This document shows, piece after piece, positions 32,938-42,111 of a stretch of DNA of 64,000 bases; the first letter of the stretch is position 1; each line of letters begins with the position of its first letter. Source of the stretch: Longilinea sp964536805 (GTDB lineage: Bacteria > Chloroflexota > Anaerolineae > Anaerolineales > Anaerolineaceae). The position numbers and the translations under genes are program-made. The notes beneath the pieces are model-generated. The model was given only the letters and a program-made list of their open reading frames with translations, ran no database searches and had not been told where the DNA came from. The stretch is from the NCBI GenBank assembly GCA_964536805.1, contig CAZHYQ010000012.1, positions 1 through 64,000 of the forward strand, written 5' to 3'.

Positions 32938-33272
32938 TGATTCCTGGAACGATTCGAAAATGAAAAAAATTATAAATATTGTCAATAATTATTGTACCAA
33001 ATGCCAACACAAAAAGAAAATTAAGTAAACAGTATTGGTCCTTTGATTAATTCCTTCCTGTCAGCCAGGCTTTTCGGGTAACGATTGTTGTCAGGCTGGC
33101 ACTTAAATCTATGTGGAAAAAGAGGTGAGAGCATGAGGCCAGACCGTTGATCCAAAGTGTGACCAAAAATGCCTTTCGCACTGGATATAATCTCAAATTG
33201 TATACTAATGTAATTGTTATAAATTGGATGTACATTATTATCAATATCCTGTTATTCGTATGATGGAGAAAA
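32938..33272. other. Divergent intergenic region, AT-rich
   Basis: Separates the LAL regulator (minus) from a lipoprotein (plus). It contains a TTTATAAT stretch near 32967 on the minus strand and TATAAT at 33186-33191 on the plus strand as possible -10 boxes, and GATGGAGAAA as RBS for the gene at 33273. No GTGGGGA boxes here, so self-activation by the LAL protein is not indicated. No gene is supported. Confidence 0.45.
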
Positions 33273-34025
33273 ATGAAAAAAACCGTTCTGATGGTCATCA
33301 TCGCAGCCTTTCTGCTGGCGGCATGCTCAGCCCAAACGGCTGCCACTGCCCCGGCAGCTGAAACCAAAGCCACGTCGGCTCAACCGCAGGCAACGCTGGT
33401 CCAACCCACTGCTCAACCGCAAGCGACAGCCGTCCAACCAACGGCAGTTGCTACCGCTCAACCAGCCCCATCCCTGTCGCCTGACGAAGTGTACAAAGCA
33501 GTCGCAGCGGCCTGGGCAAAAATGGCTGATGCCGGTCCGCGCCATATCTCCCAAACCACTTCTGAAGGATTAACCACCGAAGTAGATGTTGCACCGCCTG
33601 ATTTTCATCAAGTGGTGACGGCTGGAGGAGCCGTAGTCGCGGAACAATACGTTGTCAGCGGAACGATCTACAATAATGCTCAGGGCGCCTGGACTCAAAC
33701 CGCAGGTGGCGGCGACGCCCTCGGCATGCTGGCCAATTTAGTGCCGGCTGCTTCCGATAGCCTGGTTTATTCTGCGGGCAAGGTTGAGGGAATTGAGGCC
33801 ATCAATGGCAGCCCGGCCATCCTTTACAGTTACAGCACCACCTTAAAAGGTGTGGATGCGTCCGCGCAATACAAGGTTTGGGTCGACCAGGCCTCAGGCT
33901 TGCCGGTTCGGTTCCTGAACACCACTCCGGATGGATCGACCATTGATGAGACCATCACCTACAACAGCAGCCTTACCATCACGCTGCCAGAGGAAGCCAA
34001 GAACGCACCACCACCGTCCGATTAA
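33273..34025 (+). CDS. LolA-like/hypothetical lipoprotein
   Basis: 250-residue predicted lipoprotein. Signal peptide with lipobox LAAC, then a low-complexity linker built of repeated QPQAT-VQPTA units (residues about 35-65). The domain runs from PDEVYKAVAAAWAKM through LTTEVDVAPPDFHQVVTAGG, SGTIYNNAQGAWTQ and YKVWVDQASGLPVRF. That pattern of strands with a 'kvWvD..tglP' segment is like LolA/LppX-fold lipoproteins, which carry lipids or hydrophobic ligands. Single gene with its own terminator. Confidence 0.72.
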   Translation: MKKTVLMVIIAAFLLAACSAQTAATAPAAETKATSAQPQATLVQPTAQPQATAVQPTAVATAQPAPSLSPDEVYKAVAAAWAKMADAGPRHISQTTSEGLTTEVDVAPPDFHQVVTAGGAVVAEQYVVSGTIYNNAQGAWTQTAGGGDALGMLANLVPAASDSLVYSAGKVEGIEAINGSPAILYSYSTTLKGVDASAQYKVWVDQASGLPVRFLNTTPDGSTIDETITYNSSLTITLPEEAKNAPPPSD

Positions 34026-34105
34026 TAGGTGGCGATTGCGGACCGTTTGCCTGTAGCAGGCAGCACTAACGGTTGCCTCGTTCCTGTGGAAGATAGATAT
34101 AACAG

Positions 34106-34135
34106 GCGCTCTCCAGACATGGAGGGCGCTTTTTG
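34106..34135 (+). terminator. Terminator after the lipoprotein gene
   Basis: Stem GCGCTCTCCA / TGGAGGGCGC (one G-T pair) with loop GACA, then TTTTTG. Confidence 0.78.
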
Positions 34136-34334
34136 ATTCTATCTATCCGGATTATCCAATAGTGCCGCGCAAACCAGCCCGGCCGATGACAAACAGCACA
34201 TGACATCCCCCGCAGAAAATTGTAAAATATCCATTGTTGACTTAGATCCGCAAGAATTCCCCCCAACGAAGATTAGCGCCTGACTTGCCGGGTAAATCCT
34301 GGCAGCGCCGCGCATGGCAGGATCAAGCAGGACC

Positions 34335-36020
34335 ATGAACGACGATATCGAAATCGAAGAGTCTGCGCCCTGGATGGTCATCCTCGTCACCCTGGCCGGC
34401 GGTTTTCTGCGGGCGCTGATGCTGGATTTTAAGGGCATGTGGCTGGATGAGACCTTCAGCGTATGGATGGCCAGCCACAGCCTAGGCGACATGCTGCAAT
34501 GGATCGTCAAAATTGACCAGCACCCGCCGCTGTATTATTTTCTGCTGCACTACTGGATCCGGCTGACCACCAGTTCGCCCTATGATGCCCGTTTTCTTTC
34601 GGTGCTGTTCAGCGCGGCTACCATCCCGGTCATTTATCTGATCGGCAAGCGCATGGCCGGTGGGGTGATGGGCATGGCGGCCGCCATGATCCTGGCTTTT
34701 TCGCCGTTCCACATTTACTATGCCCAGGAAGCGCGCATGTACACCCTGCTGACCTTCAACGCAGCCGTGGCGCTGTATGCCCTGGTCAGGCTGCTGACGG
34801 ATCCGCGCTCAGACCAGCCGATTGGCAGCCAGTTCCGGCAATATCTGCGTACCTGGCGCAATGCCGGGCCGGTTGAACCCGGCAGCCAGGGCGAATTCAG
34901 CTATCTGGATGAAGGCCGCGGTCTCCCCGGGTGGCGCGGCTGGCTCTTCCGCCACCGTTTCCCGCTCATCCAGACCATCGAAACCGACCTGGCCTGGGTT
35001 GCCCTGATCGTATTCTCGGCTGCCACCCTGTTCAGCCACAATACGGCCGTCCTTTTCCTGCTGGCCGTCAACCTCTTCGTCCTGGGCCTGATTATTTTTA
35101 AGAGAGTGACAAAATCTGGGGCTCAGCCCGCCTTCCAGGCGCCCTCACTGCCGAACTGGACCAAGGCTCAGATTGGCATCCTCCTGTTGTGGAGTCCGTG
35201 GCTACCCTCCTTCATTAAACAAGCCAGCGCTGTCTATCAGCGCTTTTGGATTCCTCAACCAACCTGGCAGGCAGTGCTGCAGATGCTCAGATCCTTCCTG
35301 AATGCCTCCGCGCCGCTTCCGGCCGACCTGTTCACGGCCATCTGGATCTTTTTCGGGCTGGTGCTTTGTTTGGGGCTGGTGTATTACCGTAAAAAGATCT
35401 CGCAATTCCTTTTTTTAGCCGCGCTGTTCATCCTCCCCTTGCTGGGTGAACTGATCATGAGCATCTGGCGGCCCATTTTTTGGGACCGGACGCTGATCTG
35501 GACCACGATTCCTTTATTCCTGCTGCTGGCGGGGGGTATCGCGCTATTGAAAAACCGTTATCTGATCGTCCTGGCGTTGATGGTTTTGTGTACCATCAAC
35601 CTGTTTTCGGTCAGCGATTATTTCCGCTTCTACCAAAAAGAGGATTGGAAAACGGCAGCCCGTTCGGTGGCGGGGTTCGCGGAAAAGGATGATTTGATCC
35701 TGTTCAACTCCAATTTCGTCGAAATCCCGTTTGACTATTATTTTGAGCCTTATGCAGAACTTTATTCGCTCCAGGTCGAGCAACGCGGCCTGCCCCTGGA
35801 TCTGGTGGGGAGCGGCAAGCTGGAACCCGAGATGACGGCCATGGATATTCCCGGGTTAATTTCGCTGTTGAACGGTCACCAGCGCGTCTGGCTGGTGTAC
35901 AGCCATGCCGATTATACCGATCCGGGCGGTCTGATCCCGCAAACGCTGGCAGCCCGCATGAAATTAACCCGGGAGAACGAGTTTTACGGTGGCGTGGTTC
36001 AACTATATGTCAGCCCGTGA
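34335..36020 (+). CDS. Glycosyltransferase family 39-like membrane protein
   Basis: 561-residue GT-C fold glycosyltransferase of the ArnT/PMT (GT39-like) type with about ten helices. The first extracytoplasmic loop carries GMWLDETFSVW, with the catalytic Asp-Glu typical of GT-C enzymes, followed by KIDQHPPLYYFLLHYWIRL. Such enzymes transfer sugars from polyprenyl-phosphate donors to proteins or lipids outside the membrane. A basic cytosolic insertion (about residues 155-215) is unusual. ATG 34335 is preferred over ATG 34314 because GCAGGA lies just upstream of it. Monocistronic. Confidence 0.85.
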   Translation: MNDDIEIEESAPWMVILVTLAGGFLRALMLDFKGMWLDETFSVWMASHSLGDMLQWIVKIDQHPPLYYFLLHYWIRLTTSSPYDARFLSVLFSAATIPVIYLIGKRMAGGVMGMAAAMILAFSPFHIYYAQEARMYTLLTFNAAVALYALVRLLTDPRSDQPIGSQFRQYLRTWRNAGPVEPGSQGEFSYLDEGRGLPGWRGWLFRHRFPLIQTIETDLAWVALIVFSAATLFSHNTAVLFLLAVNLFVLGLIIFKRVTKSGAQPAFQAPSLPNWTKAQIGILLLWSPWLPSFIKQASAVYQRFWIPQPTWQAVLQMLRSFLNASAPLPADLFTAIWIFFGLVLCLGLVYYRKKISQFLFLAALFILPLLGELIMSIWRPIFWDRTLIWTTIPLFLLLAGGIALLKNRYLIVLALMVLCTINLFSVSDYFRFYQKEDWKTAARSVAGFAEKDDLILFNSNFVEIPFDYYFEPYAELYSLQVEQRGLPLDLVGSGKLEPEMTAMDIPGLISLLNGHQRVWLVYSHADYTDPGGLIPQTLAARMKLTRENEFYGGVVQLYVSP

Positions 36021-36410
36021 GCCCGGGCGATCTGGCGCGGCCGGCGCGATGAACTAAGGTGTTCCTCCGGGTGGTGCTTCGAGGCACTGATCTGGCAAGA
36101 CTCCAATATCATCACTGAGTCTGGTCAATACCCCGCGGTAATTGCATTGCAGTGTTATATAACGTGTCGTGATTTTTACTTATACAAGAATCTTTGAATA
36201 TGCTATGTCCAGGTACAGAAGATGGGCATGAAGAGATTTATTTTTGACAGATTGTGCTTTACTATTCATTAACTGTTACAATTATTATAAACATTTGTCC
36301 CAAAACCCCTTGAGAAATTTCCAAAGGTTTGGGACACCTGCCTCGTGATTTTTGATGCCTGCCGGTGTATTCTATTTTCAACAAACCAAAATCATGAAGG
36401 AGAGACACGC
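36021..36410. other. AT-rich intergenic region with leader hairpin
   Basis: Holds a TTGACA (about 36245) with no good -10 at 17 bases, and further on a hairpin TGTCCCAAAACC…GGTTTGGGACA (36296-36336) about 75 bases before the gene at 36411. The hairpin lacks a T-run, so it is a leader structure or protein-binding site and not a terminator. No gene is supported. Confidence 0.4.
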
Positions 36411-36803
36411 ATGAAAAACTTAACCCGTCCGATGGCTCTCAAGATTGCGGCCATTTTATCAATCCTGATGAATGCATTCAGCCTGGTCAATTCTTTGCCT
36501 CTTCTGGCACAAGGTGCAGCAATTGACAATCAAAATCAAAACTCGCCGCCGTACACCATTATCCTGATGGCGGTGCTTATGGCTGTGGTAGGCATTATTG
36601 GTGCTTATGGCTTATGGAAACAGCAGCGTTGGGGCATCGTACTCACCATCGTTGCCAATCTAGTTAATGGATTGAGCGCTGCACCTGGAATTCTTTTTGC
36701 CCCTCAGCCAGGGTTGATGGTGCTCGCGACGGCTACCGTGGTAATCACGATCGTGATCATTGTTTTGTGCCTATGGCACGAGCGGAAACCCGTTACAGCT
36801 TAA
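36411..36803 (+). CDS. Small membrane protein
   Basis: 130-residue membrane protein with about four helices (ALKIAAILSILMNAFSLVN, YTIILMAVLMAVVGIIGAYG, WGIVLTIVANLVNGLSA and LVLATATVVITIVIIVLCLW region). Start 36411 is preceded by AAGGAGAG; the frame extends upstream without support. The gene at 36892 also encodes a membrane protein and may be co-transcribed. No family recognised. Confidence 0.65.
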   Translation: MKNLTRPMALKIAAILSILMNAFSLVNSLPLLAQGAAIDNQNQNSPPYTIILMAVLMAVVGIIGAYGLWKQQRWGIVLTIVANLVNGLSAAPGILFAPQPGLMVLATATVVITIVIIVLCLWHERKPVTA

Positions 36804-36891
36804 GCAGTGCTGTGATAGCGACAAAACGCTGTATTGACTGTAATGATTATTGGTACCAATGCTCCGGTAAGGTCCGGAAAGGATACATTGA

Positions 36892-37479
36892 ATGACTTCA
36901 AAAAATCGTCCTCGAATTGCTGGTATGGTTGGCATGGCATCGGCTGTGCTCTGGTTGGTTGCGCTTTTTATTGAGTATGGTTTTCACCTGCAACCACCAG
37001 GCGACGGCAGTTTATTGTACTATGCTGATCAGTTGATGTTTTTTGTCGCCCTGGCGGGTTATATCTATATGCTCCTGGGATTGTGGCAGTCAAAGGCAGT
37101 TGGGAGCAGCGTTTTTGGGAAAATTTCACTGGGGCTTTTCCTTACAGGGTTGGTAGCGTTGCTCATTGCCCAAATTGTTCAATGGCTGACGAATAACCCC
37201 GATTTTTTCCTCTTCCCCGTGGGAGGAATATTCCAACTGCTTGGCGGACTTCTGGCAGGCATCGCTGTAGCCACATCCAGGAGATGGGGCGGCTGGCAGC
37301 GCTTTGCTTTGCTGCTGCAAGGTTTGTATTACCTGATTGTGCTCTTTCTGCCCATCGTGATCTCCAACCAATCTCCGACTCAGTTGGGAGAGTCGGTGTG
37401 GCAAATTACCTGGTTCATCACGAGCCTGGCGTTGTTTACCCAAACGAGCCATGCCATGATGAAGGAAGCCACCGCTTAG
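36892..37479 (+). CDS. Membrane protein of unknown function
   Basis: 195-residue membrane protein with six predicted helices. Segments: GMVGMASAVLWLVALFIEYG, LMFFVALAGYIYMLLGLW, ISLGLFLTGLVALLIAQIV, GIFQLLGGLLAGIAVATS and LLLQGLYYLIVLFLPIVIS. GGAAAGG precedes the ATG, and a CTCCGGTAAGG sequence lies 22 bases upstream. It precedes the two-component genes with a palindromic repeat between, so it could be functionally linked to them, but there is no direct evidence. Confidence 0.68.
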   Translation: MTSKNRPRIAGMVGMASAVLWLVALFIEYGFHLQPPGDGSLLYYADQLMFFVALAGYIYMLLGLWQSKAVGSSVFGKISLGLFLTGLVALLIAQIVQWLTNNPDFFLFPVGGIFQLLGGLLAGIAVATSRRWGGWQRFALLLQGLYYLIVLFLPIVISNQSPTQLGESVWQITWFITSLALFTQTSHAMMKEATA

Positions 37480-37495
37480 GGTATGGTATCCAATC

Positions 37496-37522
37496 CCTCG
37501 CAGGTCTTTGAGACCTGCGAGG
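37496..37522. repeat. REP-like perfect palindrome
   Basis: CCTCGCAGGTCT-TTG-AGACCTGCGAGG: 12-bp perfect arms around a 3-base loop, followed by TCTTC. The sequence (AGACCTGCGAGGTCT) is, from memory, a dispersed extragenic repeat seen in many Chloroflexota and Bacteroidota genomes. It could also act as a weak terminator between the membrane protein and the kinase gene. Confidence 0.6.
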
Positions 37523-37550
37523 TCTTCTTAAAAATGGAAGAGATGATCCA

Positions 37551-38810
37551 TTGAACCCACGCAAGCTGGATGCCGACCTGTTATTATCCCAAATACTGAT
37601 CTGGCTCGTGCTGATCAGCTATGTCATTGTGGTTTATGTGGCGGTGGTTGCAATTGGCACACTACCGTTCAGTAAGCCGGCCGTAGATTTCTCGCCACCC
37701 TGGTGGTTGAACCTGCTGGCGTTAATGGTGATTGCAGCCACTTTTCTGACGGTTTACCGCTGGGTAAGGGTCAGTGTCCACGAGCTTGTCTATAGCCAGC
37801 AGGATAACCCCAATCCGGCATTTTCTCAGCTTAACCAGTATCTTGAAACCTCCTCCTCTCCGCATGATATTCTACCGACCATTGTGGAGACGATTGCACA
37901 TACACTTAAACTGCCTTATGTCGAAATCGAGATCCAATTTCCTGTTGCGGAAAGAGCTGGTGAACCAGCCGTGGTTGCCTTTGGAAATCCGGTGAAAGGG
38001 GCGGCGCTTGAGCGGGTGGCGCTAACTTATCAGAATACGGCCATTGGCGTGCTAAGTGTGTCCGGGCGCCATTGGGATGAAATGCTCTCATCATCCGATC
38101 TGAGCGTGCTGAACAATTTGGCCCGGCAGGTGGGTATTGCCCTTTATGCTGCCCAACTGACCGAAGATTTGCAGCGCGCGCGGGAAAGATTGGTCATTGC
38201 CCGGGAGGAAGAGCGCCGCCGGATCCGCAACGATTTGCACGATGGGCTGGCTCCCACCCTGTCGTCCATGCAGCTCCAACTTGGCGCGGTCCGCAACTTG
38301 ATGCATCAAAACCCCGAACAGGCCGAAGCCATGATCAACGACCTTCGCGATGAAATGCGGAATGCCACCGCCGAAATACGCCAGCTCGTTTACGGCCTTC
38401 GCCCGCCAATGCTGGATGAGTTGGGATTGATCGGAGCGATGCGAAATTCGAAATTTCAGGGGAGCGATGTCCGGATTAACGTCACCGCGCCTGAACCCAT
38501 GCCCAAACTGCCAGCGGCAGTTGAAGTGGCGGTTTACCGGATAGCCAGCGAAGCGCTTCATAACGTGGTCAAACACGCTCAGGCGACTGACTGCGAGGTG
38601 CGGATCGAACTGGATGGCGGATGTCTTATTCTGAAGGTAATCGATAATGGCAAGTATTTGGCGGGCGAAATCCAGGCAGGCGTTGGCCTGACTTCGATGA
38701 AGGAAAGGGCTGTTGAGCTGGGTGGAACACTTGCAATCCAACCCAATGAACCGTCCGGGACATGCGTACTGGCACGAATTCCAATTGAAACTGGCTGTAG
38801 GGAGGTCTGA
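37551..38810 (+). CDS. NarL-type sensor histidine kinase
   Basis: 419-residue membrane histidine kinase of the HisKA_3 (NarX/DesK) class. Two helices (residues about 12-36 and 52-69), a GAF-like region (about 95-200), then the DHp motif REEERRRIRNDLHDGLAPTL with phospho-acceptor His230. The ATPase part follows: EALHNVVKHAQAT (N box), VIDNGK and GVGLTSMKERAVELGG (G boxes). TTG start at 37551. The response-regulator gene starts 8 bases after the stop, so they form one operon. The signal is unknown; only short periplasmic loops are present, so sensing is probably by the membrane or GAF domain. Confidence 0.9.
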   Translation: MNPRKLDADLLLSQILIWLVLISYVIVVYVAVVAIGTLPFSKPAVDFSPPWWLNLLALMVIAATFLTVYRWVRVSVHELVYSQQDNPNPAFSQLNQYLETSSSPHDILPTIVETIAHTLKLPYVEIEIQFPVAERAGEPAVVAFGNPVKGAALERVALTYQNTAIGVLSVSGRHWDEMLSSSDLSVLNNLARQVGIALYAAQLTEDLQRARERLVIAREEERRRIRNDLHDGLAPTLSSMQLQLGAVRNLMHQNPEQAEAMINDLRDEMRNATAEIRQLVYGLRPPMLDELGLIGAMRNSKFQGSDVRINVTAPEPMPKLPAAVEVAVYRIASEALHNVVKHAQATDCEVRIELDGGCLILKVIDNGKYLAGEIQAGVGLTSMKERAVELGGTLAIQPNEPSGTCVLARIPIETGCREV

Positions 38811-38818
38811 TCTGGCTT

Positions 38819-39463
38819 ATGGAACCGCTAACCATTCTAATTGCTGATGATCATCCTGTATTTCGCAAAGGCCTGCGCGCGTTGCTGGCATCGATGCCAG
38901 CGGTTGTGTTGGCGGGCGAAGCGACGAGCGGCGAAGACGCCATCCGGTTGGCCGAACAACTTCAGCCGGACGTGATCCTGATGGATCTGCAGATGCCCGG
39001 CGGCGGCGGTCTCCCGGCTATCCGCCAGATTGTGCAAACCAGCCCGCATATTCGCATCCTGGTGGTGACCATGTTCGAGGATGACGATTCGGTTTTTGCA
39101 GCATTGAAAGCCGGCGCGCGCGGTTATGTTCTTAAAGATATGGACGATGAAGACATCATGCGGGCGATCCTTGTGGTGGGCAGCGGCGAAGCCATCTTTA
39201 GCCCGGCGATCGCGGAGCGCATGATCAAGTTTTTCTCAACCCGTCCGGCGTTGCCGCTGGAATTGTTTCCCGAATTGACCACCAGTGAGCGCAGCGTGCT
39301 CGCCATGATGGCGCAAGGCAGCAATAACGATGAAATTGCCCGCCAATTATCCTTCAGCAATAAGACGGTACGAAATTACGTCTCGAATATTTTTAGTAAA
39401 CTTCAGGTGGCTGACCGGGCTCAGGCGATCGTCAAAGCACGGGAAGCAGGCCTTAAGTCGTGA
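38819..39463 (+). CDS. NarL-family response regulator
   Basis: 214-residue response regulator. The receiver domain has acidic pocket DDHP (residues 10-13), phospho-acceptor Asp56 in DVILMDLQMPG, Thr in VVTMFEDDD and Lys in GYVLKDMDD. The C-terminal LuxR-type HTH is LTTSERSVLAMMAQGSNNDE to VRNYVSNIFSKLQV. Partner of the kinase immediately upstream. Targets unknown. Confidence 0.93.
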   Translation: MEPLTILIADDHPVFRKGLRALLASMPAVVLAGEATSGEDAIRLAEQLQPDVILMDLQMPGGGGLPAIRQIVQTSPHIRILVVTMFEDDDSVFAALKAGARGYVLKDMDDEDIMRAILVVGSGEAIFSPAIAERMIKFFSTRPALPLELFPELTTSERSVLAMMAQGSNNDEIARQLSFSNKTVRNYVSNIFSKLQVADRAQAIVKAREAGLKS

Positions 39464-39700
39464 GTTTTCTGGACCGTCAGTCAAACTTTTACACAGATTT
39501 GCTATGAATCATTGCAAACCAACGGACCCGCAATGAATATCAACATCCATTGAAACGAAAGCTCACTTCGAACACTGATGACGCTTTCTTGTGATGGATT
39601 ATTGAAATGGAGCCGGAAACCGAATACTATTGAGTAGGGCGATACATCCACATCGGAATGCCATTATTCAGTTTGAAACAAGATAATGAGGAAACGTACC

Positions 39701-40234
39701 ATGATGAAGCTGGCTGAATTGGCTGGAAAAGAGTTGAAATGGGTCCAGCCGCATGCGTCGAAGATGGAATATGAATTGCGCACCGGCGACGCGGTGGCCG
39801 CGACGTTGCGTTTTCGCAGTTCCTTTGGTTCCTTCGCCACCGCTGCGAGCGCCGATGGAAACTGGACCTTTAAACGGGTCGGGTTCAGCCAGACCAGGGC
39901 CACCATTCGTGCAGGTGAAGCAAAGACCGATCTGGCGGTTTTCAAAAACAATACCTGGAGCGGCGGCGGAACCCTCGAGTTGCCCGACGGGCGGAAATAT
40001 CCAGCCAATACCAATTTTTGGGCGACCCAGTTCGAGTTTACGACCGAAACGGGCGACACCTTGATCCGTTACAAAAAGATAGGCGGATTTCTGCATATTT
40101 CCTCGGAGACGGAGATTCTTCCCATCGCCAGAAACATCCCCGAATTGCCCTGGATGGTGATGCTGGGCTGGTATTTGACCGTCATGATGCTGATGGATAA
40201 TGCCGCCATGACCGCGGTCATCGCCAGCACATAG
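39701..40234 (+). CDS. Conserved hypothetical protein with C-terminal hydrophobic segment
   Basis: 177-residue protein. The beta-rich body (LRFRSSFGSFATAASADGNW, FKRVGFSQTRATIR, WSGGGTLELPDGRKYPANTNFW, FEFTTETGDTLIRYK) looks like a LURP-one/tubby-C-terminal-like barrel. It ends in a hydrophobic segment (LPWMVMLGWYLTVMMLMD) that could insert in the membrane. The fold idea is an impression. GAGGAAA lies 6-7 bases before ATG 39701. Monocistronic. Confidence 0.62.
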   Translation: MMKLAELAGKELKWVQPHASKMEYELRTGDAVAATLRFRSSFGSFATAASADGNWTFKRVGFSQTRATIRAGEAKTDLAVFKNNTWSGGGTLELPDGRKYPANTNFWATQFEFTTETGDTLIRYKKIGGFLHISSETEILPIARNIPELPWMVMLGWYLTVMMLMDNAAMTAVIAST

Positions 40235-40377
40235 ATAAACCGAAGGAAGCATTTCAAAGTCCGGCTGATCCAGCCTGAACCTGGGCAGCGTTTTGATCCT
40301 CCGCGCCGCCGGCGTCAGTTGTGGACTGGAAACGCACTTGACGCGGCCCAAATCATCAATAATAATTATCAAAATAA

Positions 40378-40406
40378 TTGATTTTAGGCGTTGCTTCCAC
40401 TATACT
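40378..40406 (+). promoter_or_regulatory. Sigma70-type promoter for the DUF1801/YdeI cluster
   Basis: TTGATT (40378-40383), 17-base spacer, TATACT (40401-40406), about 55 bases before the DUF1801 gene at 40463. AT-rich flanks (AATAATAATTATCAAAATAATT) may add an UP-like element. Confidence 0.6.
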
Positions 40407-40462
40407 AAATTACCAAGAGGTCGGTCGAGAAACGCATTTAATGATCAGGAAGGAGATTCGCC

Positions 40463-40885
40463 ATGAGCCCCAAAAATGATACGGGTTTTTCAGCCGAGGA
40501 AAAGGCCGCGATGAAAGAGCGCGCCCGGGAGCTGAAAGCTGAAAAGGAACGGGTTGATTTGGAAGGTGCGGTGCTCGCCAGGATTGCCGAGATGCCCGAA
40601 CCCGACCGCAGCATGGCTGCCCGGCTGCACGAACTGATCAAAGCCAGCGCGCCGGGGCTTTCGGCGAAAACCTGGTACGGCATGCCGGCCTATGTCAAGG
40701 ATGGCAAGATCGTCTGCTTCTTCCAGGACGCGGCCAAGTTCAAAGCACGTTATGCCACGTTAGGGTTCGACGACTCCGCCAACCTCGACGACGGCGATAT
40801 GTGGCCGACCTCCTTCGCGCTGAAGAAATTGACTCCCGAAATCGAATCAAAGATCACGGCACTGGTGAAGAAAGCGGTGAGCTGA
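40463..40885 (+). CDS. DUF1801 / YdhG-like protein
   Basis: 140-residue DUF1801 protein, close paralogue of the gene at 7263 (shared EEKAAMKERARELKAE, AEMPEPDRSMAARLHELIKA, LSAKTWYGMPAY and KFKARYATLGF). RBS AAGGAG lies upstream. It is the first of four tightly packed genes (40463-42501), all of the small YdhG/YdeI/DUF5655 group. Each has the frataxin-like or similar fold often found together in soil and sediment bacteria. No enzymatic function is established. Confidence 0.87.
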   Translation: MSPKNDTGFSAEEKAAMKERARELKAEKERVDLEGAVLARIAEMPEPDRSMAARLHELIKASAPGLSAKTWYGMPAYVKDGKIVCFFQDAAKFKARYATLGFDDSANLDDGDMWPTSFALKKLTPEIESKITALVKKAVS

Positions 40886-40891
40886 GAACGG

Positions 40892-41488
40892 ATGGGTGCC
40901 ATGATCTCTTTAAACCCCAAAGTCGATGGTTTTATCGCCAGGGCCAAACAGTGGCAGGTTGAATATGGGCAATTGAGAAGAATCGTCTTGGAGTGCGGGT
41001 TGACCGAAGAATTGAAGTGGGGCGTTCCCTGTTACACGGTTGAGAACAGCAACATCGTGCTAATCCACGGATTTAATAAATACTGCGCGCTGCTGTTTGT
41101 CAAAGGCTCTCTGTTAAAGGATGAAAAAGGCATCCTGATCCAACAAACCGAGAACGTACAATCGGCCCGCCAGGTTCGTTTCACCAATGTGGACGAAATC
41201 ATCGAGCTGGAACCGGCCCTGAAGGTCTACATTCAACAAGCCGTCGAGGTGGAAAAAGCCGGGCTGAAGGTGGAATTTAAACCCACCGCACAGTTTTCAA
41301 TGCCGGAAGAGTTTCAAATCCGGCTGGCCGAATCGCCTGCCCTAAAGGCAGCCTTCGAAGCCCTGACGCCAGGCCGCCAGCGCGGCTACCTGCTCCATTT
41401 TTCCGCGCCCAAGCAATCCAAAACCCGGCAGGAACGGATTGAAAAATACACGCCGCAGATCCTGGCCGGCAAAGGATTGAATGATTGA
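40892..41488 (+). CDS. YdeI/OmpD-associated family protein
   Basis: 198-residue protein. The N-terminal DUF1801-like domain has LRRIVLECGLTEELKWGVPCYT, the usual start of YdeI. The C-terminal YdeI helical tail contains PEEFQIRLAESPALKAAFEALTPGRQRGYLLHFS and ends TRQERIEKYTPQIL. YdeI is linked to antimicrobial-peptide and stress responses in enterobacteria; here this is only an analogy. Gap to the previous gene is 6 bases. An alternative ATG lies 9 bases further in. Confidence 0.88.
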   Translation: MGAMISLNPKVDGFIARAKQWQVEYGQLRRIVLECGLTEELKWGVPCYTVENSNIVLIHGFNKYCALLFVKGSLLKDEKGILIQQTENVQSARQVRFTNVDEIIELEPALKVYIQQAVEVEKAGLKVEFKPTAQFSMPEEFQIRLAESPALKAAFEALTPGRQRGYLLHFSAPKQSKTRQERIEKYTPQILAGKGLND

Positions 41489-41523
41489 CCGGATTGCCGG
41501 GATGCTGCGCAAAGGAAAGTGAA

Positions 41524-42090
41524 ATGGCCAACCTTCAAGATTGGAGAGCCATGCTCGCCTGGTCCGCCGGGCTACTCAAGGAGCGCACCGGCGAGGATGT
41601 TGCCGCGTGGAATCGGCGCATCGCAAACGAGCAGTTCGCCGATGAAGCGAGCCTCGGAGCCTGGCTGACCGGTCAGGGCGTGACCAGCTATCCCCAATCG
41701 CTGCTGGTGTGGGAGCGCTTTGGCTACCCGTCCCACCTGGTCGCTTCTGCCGGGGAACTCATCGATCAGCAGTACGCCGACCGTCCGCACTTACGCCCCA
41801 TTTTTGACGCGCTCATCGCCGCGGCTGCCGCGCTGGGCGAGGTCACCATCCAGGCGCGCAAGACCTATATTTCGCTCGTAAAGCCGCGCAGAACCTTCGC
41901 GCGCATTCAACCCACCACCCGGAACCGCGTCGATCTCGCGCTGCGGCTGGAAGGGCGCGAACCCGGCGGACGCCTGCAGCCCCCGAAAATTCACGAGACG
42001 ACGCCGCTCGAAATTCGGCTCGCCTCGCTGGGCGACGTCGACGCCGAGGTGCTGGACTGGCTGCAGACCGCTTATGATCAAAGTGCCTGA
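41524..42090 (+). CDS. DUF4287/DUF5655 domain protein
   Basis: 188-residue soluble protein. The N-terminal half (WSAGLLKERTGEDVAAWNRR, FGYPSHLVASAGELIDQQYA) matches the DUF4287-type helical region. The C-terminal half (VTIQARKTYISLVKPRRTFA, IQPTTRNRVDLALRL) matches DUF5655, a putative transport or nucleic-acid-related domain. RBS AAAGGA precedes ATG 41524. Third gene in the DUF1801/YdeI cluster. Confidence 0.82.
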   Translation: MANLQDWRAMLAWSAGLLKERTGEDVAAWNRRIANEQFADEASLGAWLTGQGVTSYPQSLLVWERFGYPSHLVASAGELIDQQYADRPHLRPIFDALIAAAAALGEVTIQARKTYISLVKPRRTFARIQPTTRNRVDLALRLEGREPGGRLQPPKIHETTPLEIRLASLGDVDAEVLDWLQTAYDQSA

Positions 42091-42111
42091 CGCATTGCGG
42101 AGGGAACCCTT

